NCBI GenBank assembly: GCA_964581815.1
Contig: CAZORE010000019.1
Coordinates: forward strand, 18,220-82,219
Origin: Trebonia sp964581815
Lineage (GTDB): Bacteria; Actinomycetota; Actinomycetes; Streptosporangiales; Streptosporangiaceae
Direction of reading: 5' to 3'
DNA: 64,000 bases
Positions 32,022-40,075 of the stretch are shown here, one piece after another; within the stretch, counting starts at the first letter, position 1; the number at the start of each line of letters is the position of its first letter. The translations under genes were made by a program, and so were the position numbers. Below the pieces are notes generated by a model that was not told the DNA's origin, ran no database searches, and worked only from the letters and a program-made list of their open reading frames with translations.

Positions 32022-33734
32022 ATGGCAACTGAAACTGGCTCCGCGGCTGTCTCCAGCCCGGCCGACGTCGGCCTTAAGCGGGAGGTGGGGTTCATCGGCG
32101 CCGTCTGGGCGTCGGAGAGCTCGATCATCGGCTCCGGCTGGCTGTTCGGGGCGCTTTACGCCGCGCAGGCCGCTGGCCCGGCGGCGATCATCGCCTGGGT
32201 CATCGGCGGCGTCGCGGTCGTCATCCTCGGCCTGATCCACGCCGAGCTCGGCGCGATGTACCCGGTGTCAGGCGGCACCGCGCGGTTCCCGCACTTCGCG
32301 TTCGGATCCTTCGCGGGCATGTCGTTCGGCTTCTTCTCCTGGCTGCAGGCCGTGACCGTCGCGCCGATCGAGTGCTTCGCGGTCATGAACTACCTGTCGC
32401 ACTGGGTGCCGGCCGTTTACAACCACGACACGGGGAACGTCACCACTACCGGGTTCCTCCTGACCATCGTCTTGATGATCATGTTCACCGGGCTGAACTT
32501 CCTCGGCATCAAGTACCTGGCGAACGTCAACAGCGGGCTCATGTGGTGGAAGATCGCCATCCCGGTCTTCACCATCATCGTGCTGCTCTTCAAGTTCCAC
32601 GGTGGCAACTTCGGCTCTGCCTCCAACAGCGGCGGGTTCATGCCGACCGGCATCAAGGGCGTGCTGTCGGCGGTCGTCGGCGCCGGCGTCGTGTTCTCCT
32701 ACCTCGGCTTCGAGCAGGCCGACCAGCTCGCGGGCGAGATCAAGGACGCGCAGAAGAACCTGCCGCGGGCCATCATCACCGCGGTGGCCATCGGCACCGC
32801 GATCTACATCCTGCTGCAGATCGTCTTCATCGCCGCGATGGACCCGGCGATTCTGACGCTCAGCCACGGCTGGACCGGCCTGGTCTGCCCGGCGACCGGC
32901 ACCTGCAACGGGACCATCGCCACCGTCACCTCCGGTCCGTTCGCCGGCCTGGCGGGCGTCATCGGCCTGTCCTGGCTCGCGTTCATCCTCCGGATCGACG
33001 CGATCGTCTCCCCGTTCGGCACCGGGCTCATCTACCAGACGTCGTCCTCGCGCGTCAGCTACGGCCTCGCCCGCAACCGCTACTACCCGTCGATCCTGTC
33101 CCGCGTGGACAGCCGCGGCGTGCCGTGGGCCAGCCTGATCCTCGCGTTCCTGGCCGGCCTGGTCTTCCTGCTGCCGTTCCCGAGCTGGCACTCGCTGGTC
33201 GGCCTGGTCACCGGCGCCTCGGTGCTCATGTACGCGGGCGCGCCGCTGTCGCTTGGCGCGTTCCGCGGCCAGGTGCCCGACGCGGTCCGGCCCTACCGGC
33301 TCGGCGCGGCGGGTGTCTGGGCTCCGGCCGGGTTCATCATCGCCAACTTCATCATCTACTGGTCCGGCTTCGAGGTCATCTGGAAGCTCGGCATCTGCAT
33401 CGTCATCGGCTACGTCATCATCGGCGTCTGCATGGCCTTCGACCCGCAGCGGCCGAAGATGGGCATTGCGGAGGTGAAGGCCGGCAGCTGGCTGCCGGTC
33501 TACCTGATCGGCCTTGGCGTCATCTCGTGGCTCGGCCAGTACGGCGGCGGCGCGAAGCTCGCGCCGGTGAACACCAACACGATCGGGCTCTGGTGGGACC
33601 TGGTGATCATCGCGGCGTTCAGCCTCGGCATCTACTACTGGGCGCTGTACACCAAGCTGCCCCGCGAGGAGATGCTCGCGCTGGTCAACGCGCAGGCCGC
33701 GGAGAAGGACGTGCCGCCGGAGACGCTCATCTAG
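32022..33734 (+). CDS. APC-superfamily amino acid permease (copy 1)
   Basis: 570 residues, ATG start. About twelve hydrophobic helices. Typical APC features are IGSGWLFGALYAAQAAGPAA in TM1, ELGAMYPVSGGTARFPHFAF in TM2-3, YLGFEQADQLAGEIKDAQKN around TM6, and PRAIITAVAIGT. The second half ends with a C-terminal Trp-rich segment and a cytoplasmic tail. It imports an amino acid or amine with protons; the substrate is unknown. It is a tandem paralogue of the next gene, from which it is separated by a textbook terminator, so the two are separately transcribed. Confidence 0.88.
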   Translation: MATETGSAAVSSPADVGLKREVGFIGAVWASESSIIGSGWLFGALYAAQAAGPAAIIAWVIGGVAVVILGLIHAELGAMYPVSGGTARFPHFAFGSFAGMSFGFFSWLQAVTVAPIECFAVMNYLSHWVPAVYNHDTGNVTTTGFLLTIVLMIMFTGLNFLGIKYLANVNSGLMWWKIAIPVFTIIVLLFKFHGGNFGSASNSGGFMPTGIKGVLSAVVGAGVVFSYLGFEQADQLAGEIKDAQKNLPRAIITAVAIGTAIYILLQIVFIAAMDPAILTLSHGWTGLVCPATGTCNGTIATVTSGPFAGLAGVIGLSWLAFILRIDAIVSPFGTGLIYQTSSSRVSYGLARNRYYPSILSRVDSRGVPWASLILAFLAGLVFLLPFPSWHSLVGLVTGASVLMYAGAPLSLGAFRGQVPDAVRPYRLGAAGVWAPAGFIIANFIIYWSGFEVIWKLGICIVIGYVIIGVCMAFDPQRPKMGIAEVKAGSWLPVYLIGLGVISWLGQYGGGAKLAPVNTNTIGLWWDLVIIAAFSLGIYYWALYTKLPREEMLALVNAQAAEKDVPPETLI

Positions 33735-33753
33735 TCCGCGCACGGCAAGCACC

Positions 33754-33790
33754 GAAGAACCCCGCCACCTCCCAGGTGGCGGGGTTCTTC
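33754..33790 (+). terminator. Strong intrinsic terminator between the two APC permeases
   Basis: GAAGAACCCCGCCACCT (33754-33770) and AGGTGGCGGGGTTCTTC (33774-33790) are perfect 17-base complements with a CCC loop. The T-rich end of the right arm (GTTCTTC) completes a good rho-independent terminator 20 bases after the copy 1 stop. Confidence 0.88.
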
Positions 33791-33901
33791 GCGTTCCCAG
33801 TGACCTTTGACTACGGAGAGTGCTGGAGTTCTTACGTTCAGTGGAGTTATTGTCGGAAGTTAAAGGCGAGCAGACAGGTAACCAAATCCAGTTTTGAGAC
33901 G

Positions 33902-33920
33902 CTCGCTGCTCGGCAGCGAG
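33902..33920 (+). promoter_or_regulatory. Hairpin directly before the ribosome-binding site of APC permease copy 2
   Basis: CTCGCTGC (33902-33909), a TCG loop and GCAGCGAG (33913-33920) form a perfect 8-bp stem. The next bases are AAGGGGGC, the ribosome-binding site of the ATG at 33935. It may stabilise the 5' end or influence translation. Confidence 0.45.
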
Positions 33921-33934
33921 AAGGGGGCTCCGTT

Positions 33935-35611
33935 ATGGCTGATGAAACTGGTGCTACCGCCACCGTCACCAGGCCAACGGACGTCGGCCTCAAGCGGGAG
34001 ATGGGGCTGATCGGGGCCACCTGGGCCTCCGAGACATCCATCATCGGCTCAGGCTGGCTGTTCGGCGCCTGGCTGGCCGCGGCGGCGGCCGGCACCGCGG
34101 CGCTGCTCGGCTGGGTCATCGCCGGTATCGCGATCATCATCCTGGCCCTGGTCCACGCCGAGCTCGGCGCGATGTACCCGGTGGCCGGCGGGACCGCGCG
34201 CTTCCCGCACTACGCGTACGGCAGCGTCGCGGGCATCTCGTTCGGCTTCTTCTCCTGGGTGCAGGCGGTCACCGTGGCGCCGATCGAGTGCTTCGCGGTC
34301 ATGCAGTACGCCTCCTATTACTGGCCGAGCGTCTACAACACGACGACCGGGATCACCACCGGGCTCGGCTTCGCGCTGACCGCCCTGCTGCTTGCGATCT
34401 TCACCGCGCTCAACTTCTTCGCCATGCGCCTGTTCAGCAAGGTGAACAGCGGGATCACCTGGTGGAAGGTGGCGATTCCCATCTTCACCATCATCGTGCT
34501 GTTCACCCAGTTCAAAGGCAGCAACTTCGGCTCGCACGGCGGCTTCATGCCGTACGGCGTCAAGGCGCTGTTCGGTGCGATCCCGTCGGCAGGAATCGTG
34601 TTCGCTTACCTCGGCTTCGAGCAGGCCGACCAGCTAGCGGGCGAGATCAAGAACCCGCAGCGGAACCTGCCACGGGCGATCATCCTGGCGGTGCTGCTCG
34701 GCACCCTGATCTACGTCCTGCTGCAGGTCGTCTACATCGGGGCGCTGACGCCCGGCCTGCTCGCCCACGGCTGGGCCGCGACCGGAAACGACCCGGGCCT
34801 CGAGTCCGGGCCGTTCGCCTTCGCCGCGGGCGCGGTCGCACTGGGCTGGCTGGCGACGCTGCTGCGGATCGACGCGGTCGTCTCCCCGTTCGGCACCGGG
34901 CTGATCTACGTGACCTCCACCTCGCGCGTCGGCTACGGCCTGGCGAGGAACCGGTACTACCCGCAGGTCTTCGCCAAGGTCGACCGGCGCGGCATCCCGT
35001 GGGTCAGCCTGATCTTCGCCTTCCTGTTCGGCCTGGTGTTCCTGCTGCCCTTCCCGAGCTGGAAGTCCCTCGTCGGGCTGGTCACGTCCGCGAGCGTGCT
35101 GATGTACGCGGGAGCGCCGCTGTCACTTGGCGCGTTCCGCCGCCAGGTCCCCGAGGCCGACCGCCCCTACCGGCTGCCGGCCGCGTCGGTGATGGCGCCG
35201 CTCGCGTTCGTCATCGCCAACCTGATCATCTACTGGTCCGGCTTCGAGGTGCTGTGGAAGCTCGGCATCGTCCTGGTAATCGGCTACGTGCTGATCGGCA
35301 TCTCGATGGCGTTCGACCGGCAGCGGCCGCCGCTCGACTGGAAACCGGCCACGTGGCTGCCGGTCTACATCATCGGCATGGGCATCATCTCCTGGCAGGG
35401 CCAGTACAGCGGCCAGTCCTCGGCGACGCCGCTGCCGCCGACGAGCACCGGCAACATCCCGTTCTGGTGGGACATGCTGGTGGTGGCCGGGTTCAGCCTG
35501 CTGGTCTACTTCTGGGCGATGGCGGCGCGGCTGCCGCGGGCGGCAATGCTCGACCTGGTCAACCGGCAGTCCGCGGAAGCGGATGACCTGCCGCCCGCCC
35601 CCCGGCACTGA
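33935..35611 (+). CDS. APC-superfamily amino acid permease (copy 2)
   Basis: 558 residues from ATG 33935 (MADETGATATVTRPTDVGLK) with AAGGGGG upstream. The frame is open far upstream through copy 1, but that is a shadow. It matches copy 1 along its whole length: IIGSGWLFGAWLAAAAAG, ELGAMYPVAGGTARFPHYAY, YLGFEQADQLAGEIKNPQRN and VSPFGTGLIYVTSTSRVGYG. It differs mainly in the extracellular loops after TM3 and TM7, where copy 1 has extra residues with two cysteines (LVCPATGTCNG). The loop differences suggest distinct substrates or partners. It converges on sodX. Confidence 0.88.
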   Translation: MADETGATATVTRPTDVGLKREMGLIGATWASETSIIGSGWLFGAWLAAAAAGTAALLGWVIAGIAIIILALVHAELGAMYPVAGGTARFPHYAYGSVAGISFGFFSWVQAVTVAPIECFAVMQYASYYWPSVYNTTTGITTGLGFALTALLLAIFTALNFFAMRLFSKVNSGITWWKVAIPIFTIIVLFTQFKGSNFGSHGGFMPYGVKALFGAIPSAGIVFAYLGFEQADQLAGEIKNPQRNLPRAIILAVLLGTLIYVLLQVVYIGALTPGLLAHGWAATGNDPGLESGPFAFAAGAVALGWLATLLRIDAVVSPFGTGLIYVTSTSRVGYGLARNRYYPQVFAKVDRRGIPWVSLIFAFLFGLVFLLPFPSWKSLVGLVTSASVLMYAGAPLSLGAFRRQVPEADRPYRLPAASVMAPLAFVIANLIIYWSGFEVLWKLGIVLVIGYVLIGISMAFDRQRPPLDWKPATWLPVYIIGMGIISWQGQYSGQSSATPLPPTSTGNIPFWWDMLVVAGFSLLVYFWAMAARLPRAAMLDLVNRQSAEADDLPPAPRH

Positions 35612-35670
35612 ACCGGGACACGGGCGCGCCGGTCGTGGTCAGCTGCGTACGTGTTGGATGAGCCTGGCGG

Positions 35671-36015
35671 TCAGCGTGAACGGCGAAGAGGCCAGTAGCG
35701 GCCGAGGACCCGTCCGGCGATCAGTTCCTGGGGCACCGGGCCGAAGCGGGCGCTGTCGACCGCGCCAGCGGCGGGGTTGTCCGACGCCAGCCACCAGCCC
35801 CCACCCACCTCCCCGTCCCCCTCCACTCGCCATGCGGCCCGCTTGACGAGCAGCAGGCCGGGGCGCTCCGGGTGCCAGGCGAGCACGACCTGGCCAGGGC
35901 GGACCCGGGTGGTGCGCCAGGCGAGCAGCCAGTCGCCCGGGCGCAGGGCAGGCAGCATGGACTGTTCCGCGACCGCGACGCGAAGCAGGGGCCAGCGCTT
36001 AAGGCAGCCACGCAC
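35671..36015 (-). CDS. sodX: Nickel superoxide dismutase maturation protease (S26-like)
   Basis: 114 residues from GTG 36015, chosen for the GGGAG ribosome-binding site six bases upstream. It is a small signal-peptidase-like fold: catalytic Ser19 in AEQSMLPALRPGDWLLAW and Lys58 in LLLVKRAAW, followed by GGWWLASDNP and the C-terminal GRVLGRYWPL. SodX proteases remove the N-terminal leader of NiSOD so that the new His1 can bind nickel. The sodN gene is divergent, with 71 bases between the two starts, which is the classical arrangement. Confidence 0.9.
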   Translation of the reverse strand: MRGCLKRWPLLRVAVAEQSMLPALRPGDWLLAWRTTRVRPGQVVLAWHPERPGLLLVKRAAWRVEGDGEVGGGWWLASDNPAAGAVDSARFGPVPQELIAGRVLGRYWPLRRSR

Positions 36016-36086
36016 GTTTAACTCCCGCGAGGCAGAGTAGTGTCGGGACAGCAAACTTACTGTTCTGGTACGGAGAAAGGGAATCG

Positions 36087-36494
36087 ATGAGGTTGCTCAC
36101 CCGGCTGCTCGCGCCGAAGTCCGTCGCTCACGCCCACTGCGACCTGCCCTGCGGCGTCTACGACCCCGCCCAGGCGCTTATCGAGGCACAGTCCGTCAAG
36201 GCCATCGCGGAGAAGTACGCCGCCAACGAGGACCCGGCGTTCCGTGCTCGGGCCATCTTCATCAAGGAGCAGCGCTCCGAACTCGTCAAGCACCACCTGT
36301 GGGTGCTGTGGACTGACTACTTCAAGCCACCGCACTTCGAGAAGTACCCCCAGCTGAACACGCTGTTCAACGAGGCCACCAAGTTGGCGGGGGCCGGCGG
36401 CACCAAGGGCTCGGTCGACGTCGAGACGGCCGACAAGCTGCTCGCCAAGATCGAGGAGATCTCCAAGATCTTCTGGGAAACCAAGCAGGGCTAG
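36087..36494 (+). CDS. sodN: Nickel-containing superoxide dismutase precursor
   Basis: 135 residues, ATG start with GGAGAAAGG upstream. A 16-residue leader (MRLLTRLLAPKSVAHA) precedes the mature N-terminus HCDLPCGVYDPAQ, the nickel hook: His1, Cys2 and Cys6 of the mature chain are all present. The rest is the four-helix bundle of NiSOD (EQRSELVKHHLWVLWTDYFK) ending KIFWETKQG. It dismutates superoxide in the cytoplasm after processing by SodX. ACAG-N8-CTGT in the shared promoter is the only small dyad seen there. A strong terminator follows. Confidence 0.96.
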   Translation: MRLLTRLLAPKSVAHAHCDLPCGVYDPAQALIEAQSVKAIAEKYAANEDPAFRARAIFIKEQRSELVKHHLWVLWTDYFKPPHFEKYPQLNTLFNEATKLAGAGGTKGSVDVETADKLLAKIEEISKIFWETKQG

Positions 36495-36548
36495 CCCCGG
36501 GACAACCCGGCCATCAGGCCAGCTACGGCTGGTTTCGCACCTTTCATG

Positions 36549-36592
36549 CGGCAGCGCTACCCCCGTACGGGGGCGGCGCTGCCGTTCTGTTT
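36549..36592 (+). terminator. Terminator after sodN
   Basis: CGGCAGCGC (36549-36557) pairs with GCGCTGCCG (36576-36584), and the palindrome CCCCCGTACGGGGG (36560-36573) fills the inside, giving a near-continuous stem. TTCTGTTT follows directly, so this is a rho-independent terminator. Confidence 0.85.
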
Positions 36593-36663
36593 CGCGGACA
36601 CGGTAAGTTGCAATCAGTGGCCGGCACGCACCGCCGGTCCCGTGAGATGACTAACGGAGAGAC

Positions 36664-37083
36664 GTGACCGAAGACACCGCCACGCCGACGGCACCACCTG
36701 GTGGCCGCGAGACGGCAGATTTCGTACAGGTCAAGATGCCGGCCGAGAGCGCCTACCTGTCCGTGCTGCGTACCGCCGCCGCCGGGCTCGCCGCCCGGCT
36801 GGACTTCACCCTCGACGAGATCGAGGACCTGCGCATCGCGATCGACGAGGCATGCGCGATGCTGCTCACTCAGGCCATCCCTGGCACCGACCTGGAATGC
36901 GTCTTTGAGCTCGGCGCCGACCTGGTGACCATCACCGTGTCGGTGACCGCGGCGGAGGCGAGGAAGCCCGCCCGCGACACGTTCGCCTGGACCGTGCTGT
37001 CCGCGCTGGCAGGCTCCGTCGACTCCAGGCTCGACTCGGACGACCGGGTCTCCATCGTCCTCGCCAAGCGCCGGGGCGGATGA
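36664..37083 (+). CDS. RsbW-like anti-sigma factor / serine kinase-type ATPase
   Basis: 139 residues, GTG start. It has a GHKL-type fold of anti-sigma factors: VQVKMPAESAYLSVLRTAAA at the start, DFTLDEIEDLRIAIDEACAM (N-box Glu/Asp region), and a C-terminal beta sheet. The ATP-lid glycine motifs are weak, as in UsfX/RsbW homologues. The sigma-factor gene starts two bases downstream, so the pair is cotranscribed and it should bind and hold that sigma factor. No anti-anti-sigma gene is adjacent; PdtaS or other switches may be elsewhere. Confidence 0.85.
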   Translation: MTEDTATPTAPPGGRETADFVQVKMPAESAYLSVLRTAAAGLAARLDFTLDEIEDLRIAIDEACAMLLTQAIPGTDLECVFELGADLVTITVSVTAAEARKPARDTFAWTVLSALAGSVDSRLDSDDRVSIVLAKRRGG

Positions 37084-37084
37084 G

Positions 37085-37942
37085 TTGAGCAGCGAATACG
37101 AGGTCCAGGTGACTGACGAGTTCGAGGTTGAGGTCACGGTGAGTGAGGAACTCCCGCCACCGCAGCCGCGGTCCGAGCACTCCTCGCCCGACCGCACGCA
37201 GGCCAGGGAGCTGTTCGAGCGGCTCACCACGCTGCCTGTCGGCGACCCCGAGCGCGCCAGGATCAGGGCCACGCTGGTCGAGCTGCACCTGCCCCTCGTC
37301 GAATACCTGGCACGCCGGTTTCGCAACCGGGGCGAGTGGCTCGACGACCTTACCCAGGTCGCGACCATCGGGCTGATCAAGTCCATCGACCGGTTCGACC
37401 TGGAGCGAGGCGTCGAGTTCTCCACTTACGCCACGCCGACCATCGTCGGCGAGATCAAGCGCCACTTCAGGGACAAGGGGTGGGCCGTCCGGGTGCCGCG
37501 ACGGCTCCAGGAGCTCAAGCTGTCGCTGACCAAGGCGATCGGTGAGCTTGCCCAGCGGGAAGGCCGCGCGCCAACCGTCAGCGAGCTCGCGGCGCACCTG
37601 CAGATGTCAGAAGAAGAAGTACTCGAGGGCCTTGAGTCGGCCAACGCGTACTCCACGGTGTCGCTTGACGCGCCCGACTCGGGTGACGAGGACGCGCCAG
37701 CGGTGGCCGACTCGCTCGGCATGGTCGACGAAGCCCTGGAGGGCGTGGAGTACCGCGAGTCGCTCAAGCCGCTACTTGAGCGGCTGCCGCCGCGGGAGAA
37801 GAAGATCCTGCTGCTGCGGTTCTTCGGGAACATGACCCAGTCGCAGATCGCGGCCGAGCTCGGCATCTCCCAGATGCACGTGTCCCGGCTGCTCGCCAGG
37901 ACGCTCGCTCAGCTGCGGGACGGGCTCACCGTCGACGACTAG
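37085..37942 (+). CDS. SigB/SigF-type (group 3) RNA polymerase sigma factor
   Basis: 285 residues from TTG 37085; GTG at 37139 is a later alternative. Region 2: LVEYLARRFRNRGEWLDDLT, QVATIGLIKSIDRFD and FSTYATPTIVGEIKRHFRDK. Region 3: RVPRRLQELKLSLTKAIGEL. Region 4: RLPPREKKILLLRFFGNMTQ with the helix-turn-helix SQIAAELGISQMHVSRLLAR. This is the SigB/SigF/SigG family that controls stress or differentiation in actinomycetes. It is coupled to the anti-sigma gene upstream. The acidic N-terminus (EVQVTDEFEVEVTV) is unusual and may be leader-encoded. Confidence 0.92.
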   Translation: MSSEYEVQVTDEFEVEVTVSEELPPPQPRSEHSSPDRTQARELFERLTTLPVGDPERARIRATLVELHLPLVEYLARRFRNRGEWLDDLTQVATIGLIKSIDRFDLERGVEFSTYATPTIVGEIKRHFRDKGWAVRVPRRLQELKLSLTKAIGELAQREGRAPTVSELAAHLQMSEEEVLEGLESANAYSTVSLDAPDSGDEDAPAVADSLGMVDEALEGVEYRESLKPLLERLPPREKKILLLRFFGNMTQSQIAAELGISQMHVSRLLARTLAQLRDGLTVDD

Positions 37943-37948
37943 GGCAGG

Positions 37949-38317
37949 CTAGTCGCGGCGCGCCAGGGCCTGCCAGCTCGACGGCGCGACTAGTCCGGCG
38001 AGGCCGGCGATGGCCAGGAGCAGGGCGGGAATCCCCCAGGCGTACCGGTGGGCCTGCAGCAGCCAGATGGCGATCAGGCCGGTGAACACCTGGGTCAGCA
38101 CCGCCGGGGTGCGACTCCACGGCCGGGCGCGGGCGATCCCCAGCGCGATCCAGGCCAAGCCGGCCGCTACCGCGGCCTCGAACACGATCTGCGCGATCGC
38201 ATTGGAGGCCGTCCAGGTGTTGCCTGACGCGGAGTCGATCACGTTGAGCACGATCACCACGACCAGGCCGAGCGCCTCGGCGGCCTGTGCCGCGGCGGCC
38301 ATGAAACGCATACCCAT
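37949..38317 (-). CDS. Small four-helix membrane protein, unknown function
   Basis: 122 residues, ATG start (a second ATG lies two codons in). Four hydrophobic segments are visible: ALGLVVVIVLNVIDSA, AIAQIVFEAAVAAGLAWIAL, AVLTQVFTGLIAIWLL and IPALLLAIAGLAGLVA. It has no recognised domain. It is convergent with the sigma factor (six bases between stops) and divergent from the lipid kinase (38 bases). Confidence 0.75.
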   Translation of the reverse strand: MGMRFMAAAAQAAEALGLVVVIVLNVIDSASGNTWTASNAIAQIVFEAAVAAGLAWIALGIARARPWSRTPAVLTQVFTGLIAIWLLQAHRYAWGIPALLLAIAGLAGLVAPSSWQALARRD

Positions 38318-38355
38318 AGTCTCGCATCCTTCACGGCACCGTTAACCTGAGCAAC

Positions 38356-39393
38356 GTGCGCGCGCTGCTGATAATCAATCCACGCGCGACTTCCATGACC
38401 GGACGGGATGCCGGCCTGGTCGTCCGCGCGCTCGGCTCCCGGCTTGACCTCGCTACCAGGCAAACACAGTATCGCGGCCACGCCGGCCAGCTCGCCGCCG
38501 ACTCCGCGGCGGACCGGTACGACCTGGTCATCACGTTCAGCGGTGACGGCACGGTGAACGAGGTGGTCAACGGGCTCATGCAAGTGCCGAGCCCGGCGGA
38601 GCGGCCCGCCCTCGCCCCCATCCCAGGCGGCAGCGCCAACGTGTTCGCGCGCACGCTCGGGCTGCCGCCCGACGCAGGCGGCGCGGTACAGCGCATCCTG
38701 GCCGCCGTCGCCGCCGGGCAACAGCGCAAGATCGGGCTCGGCCTGGCCGACGACCGGTACTTCACGTTCAGCGCCGGCCTCGGGGTCGACGCTGAGGTCA
38801 TCGGGGACATGGAGCGGCAGCGGGCGCGCGGCCGCCGGGCCTCGGCGGCGGCCTACCTGCGGACCGCGGTGCGCAGGTACTACCGGACCGACCGGCGCCG
38901 CCCGGCCCTCACCCTGCGCGTCCCCGGCCAGCCGCCGGTGAACGGCCTGTTCATGGGCGTGGTCACCAACAGCTCGCCGTGGACGTACCTGGGCAGCCGC
39001 CCGGTCCGGACGGCGCCGCAGGGGGACTTCAGCTCCGGGCTTGACCTGTTCGCGCTGCGGCGGATGCGCACCCTCACCACGCTGGCCGCTCTCGGGCACA
39101 TGATGCAATCGAGAAGCGAGGAACTGCCCGGCGGGCGCGACGTGGTCAGTGCGTCCGCGCTTCATGAGCTGGCCTTCGAGGCCGACCGCCCGATTGCCTA
39201 CCATATCGACGGCGAGTACCTGGGCGAGACCGAGGCGGTCACGTTCCGATTTGTGCCGGATGCCCTGCGCGTTATCGCGTTACCGCACGCCGGGCGTTTC
39301 CTCGGAACCTTGTTCGGACCCGGTGTCACCCGTAGCATGGTTCTCGATGGGTGCGCAGCCTGTCTCCTGTGGGATAAGAGCCGCGTAGTGTGA
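38356..39393 (+). CDS. Diacylglycerol kinase-family lipid kinase
   Basis: 345 residues, GTG start. The DAGK catalytic domain shows LLIINPRATSM at the N-terminus, the nucleotide loop VITFSGDGTVNEVVNGLM and PGGSANVFARTLG. The C-terminal beta-sandwich includes YHIDGEYLGETEAVTFRF. Enzymes of this family phosphorylate diacylglycerol, sphingoid bases or, in mycobacteria, phosphoinositol-type lipids. The order lipid kinase - whiB1 - pdtaS matches my recollection of the Rv3218-Rv3219-Rv3220c region of Mycobacterium, supporting orthology. Confidence 0.88.
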   Translation: MRALLIINPRATSMTGRDAGLVVRALGSRLDLATRQTQYRGHAGQLAADSAADRYDLVITFSGDGTVNEVVNGLMQVPSPAERPALAPIPGGSANVFARTLGLPPDAGGAVQRILAAVAAGQQRKIGLGLADDRYFTFSAGLGVDAEVIGDMERQRARGRRASAAAYLRTAVRRYYRTDRRRPALTLRVPGQPPVNGLFMGVVTNSSPWTYLGSRPVRTAPQGDFSSGLDLFALRRMRTLTTLAALGHMMQSRSEELPGGRDVVSASALHELAFEADRPIAYHIDGEYLGETEAVTFRFVPDALRVIALPHAGRFLGTLFGPGVTRSMVLDGCAACLLWDKSRVV

Positions 39394-39718
39394 TTTAGAT
39401 CCCTTACTGTGATGGATCTGACATAAATTTAAGCTTGCCTGTTGGCCGCGCCCTCTTGCGCTGACTGTGCCCTGTTGAGAGGCTAGTTCCGGTGCCCGAG
39501 GCGACGCAACTTAGCGCGTTCGAACACGGCTGACGCGAGTACGTCACCTTGGGTCGTGACGGGCTCTACCGAGCCTGGCCGCGGTCCGCGTGGCATCAAA
39601 AGATCGGGAATATACGACATTCCCGGTATGTCGCTTAGCTCGTGAATTACTTCACAAGCACTGAGTGTGCGTGGCGGACCGCACCGATGACCAGCCGCCA
39701 CGCCAAGAAGGGGACTCC
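39394..39718 (+). promoter_or_regulatory. 325-base region upstream of whiB1 with a 7-bp dyad
   Basis: No credible gene. CGGGAAT (39605-39611) and ATTCCCG (39619-39625) are perfect inverted repeats with a seven-base spacer, about 95 bases before the whiB1 start. The area is comparatively AT-rich, as expected for a regulated promoter. WhiB1-type promoters are known to be controlled by Crp-like proteins and by WhiB1 itself; this dyad does not match a TGTGA-type Crp site. Confidence 0.5.
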
Positions 39719-39973
39719 ATGGACTGGCGCCACATCGCCGCCTGTCGTGAGGTAGATCCAGAGCTGTTTTTCCCGATCGGAAACAGCGGGCCCGCGCTTA
39801 CCCAGATCGCAGAGGCCAAGCAGGTCTGCCGTCGCTGCAAGGTGCTTGACGACTGCCTCAGCTGGGCTATCGATTCCGGCCAGGACGCGGGGGTCTGGGG
39901 CGGTATGAGCGAGGACGAGCGGCGGGCATTCAAGCGCCGCACGCTCCGGCTGCGCGCCCGTGCGGGTGTCTAG
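39719..39973 (+). CDS. whiB1: WhiB1/WblE-type iron-sulphur transcription factor
   Basis: 84 residues from ATG 39719, preceded by AAGGGG. MDWRHIAACREVDPELFFPI is the standard WhiB1 opening. The four Fe-S ligands are C9, C37, C40 and C46 (CRRCKVLDDC), with the spacing of Mycobacterium tuberculosis WhiB1. The turn AGVWGGMSEDER and the basic KRRTLRLRARAG tail complete the protein. The 4Fe-4S cluster binds the principal sigma factor and senses nitric oxide in the mycobacterial homologue. A 9-bp hairpin follows (39990-40017). Confidence 0.95.
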   Translation: MDWRHIAACREVDPELFFPIGNSGPALTQIAEAKQVCRRCKVLDDCLSWAIDSGQDAGVWGGMSEDERRAFKRRTLRLRARAGV

Positions 39974-39989
39974 CCTCTAACCGGAAGCG

Positions 39990-40017
39990 GCCCGGGGGAC
40001 GAGGCTTCCCCCCGGGC
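39990..40017 (+). terminator. Hairpin after whiB1
   Basis: GCCCGGGGG (39990-39998) and CCCCCGGGC (40009-40017) form a perfect 9-bp stem with a ten-base loop, 17 bases after the whiB1 stop and before the convergent pdtaS gene. GC-rich without a T-run. Confidence 0.55.
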
Positions 40018-40023
40018 GATGGC

Positions 40024-40075
40024 GGCTCAGCTGCTGACGGCCCGGCTGCTGACGGCTCAACTGCTGACGGCTCAC
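40024..40075. repeat. Three and a half 15-base tandem repeats at the 3' end of pdtaS
   Basis: Units of the form GGCTCAGCTGCTGAC are at 40024-40038, 40039-40053 and 40054-40068, with a partial unit GGCTCAC at 40069-40075. Units differ by one to three bases. The last part overlaps the pdtaS stop codon (40072-40074). Possible slippage site; no function suggested. Confidence 0.7.

Noticed and set aside
32372..33934. Long N-terminal extension of the second APC permease through the first permease gene
   Set aside because: The frame is open only because of GC bias. The terminator at 33754-33790 and the AAGGGGG-preceded ATG at 33935 show the true start.
36016..36086. Nickel-responsive Nur operator in the sodX/sodN promoter
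   Set aside because: No TTGCAA-type paired motif is visible; the only symmetry is a weak ACAG-N8-CTGT.
39483..39701. 72-codon minus-strand frame in the whiB1 upstream region
   Set aside because: No ribosome-binding site, no similarity recognised, and it covers the regulatory dyad; more likely non-coding.
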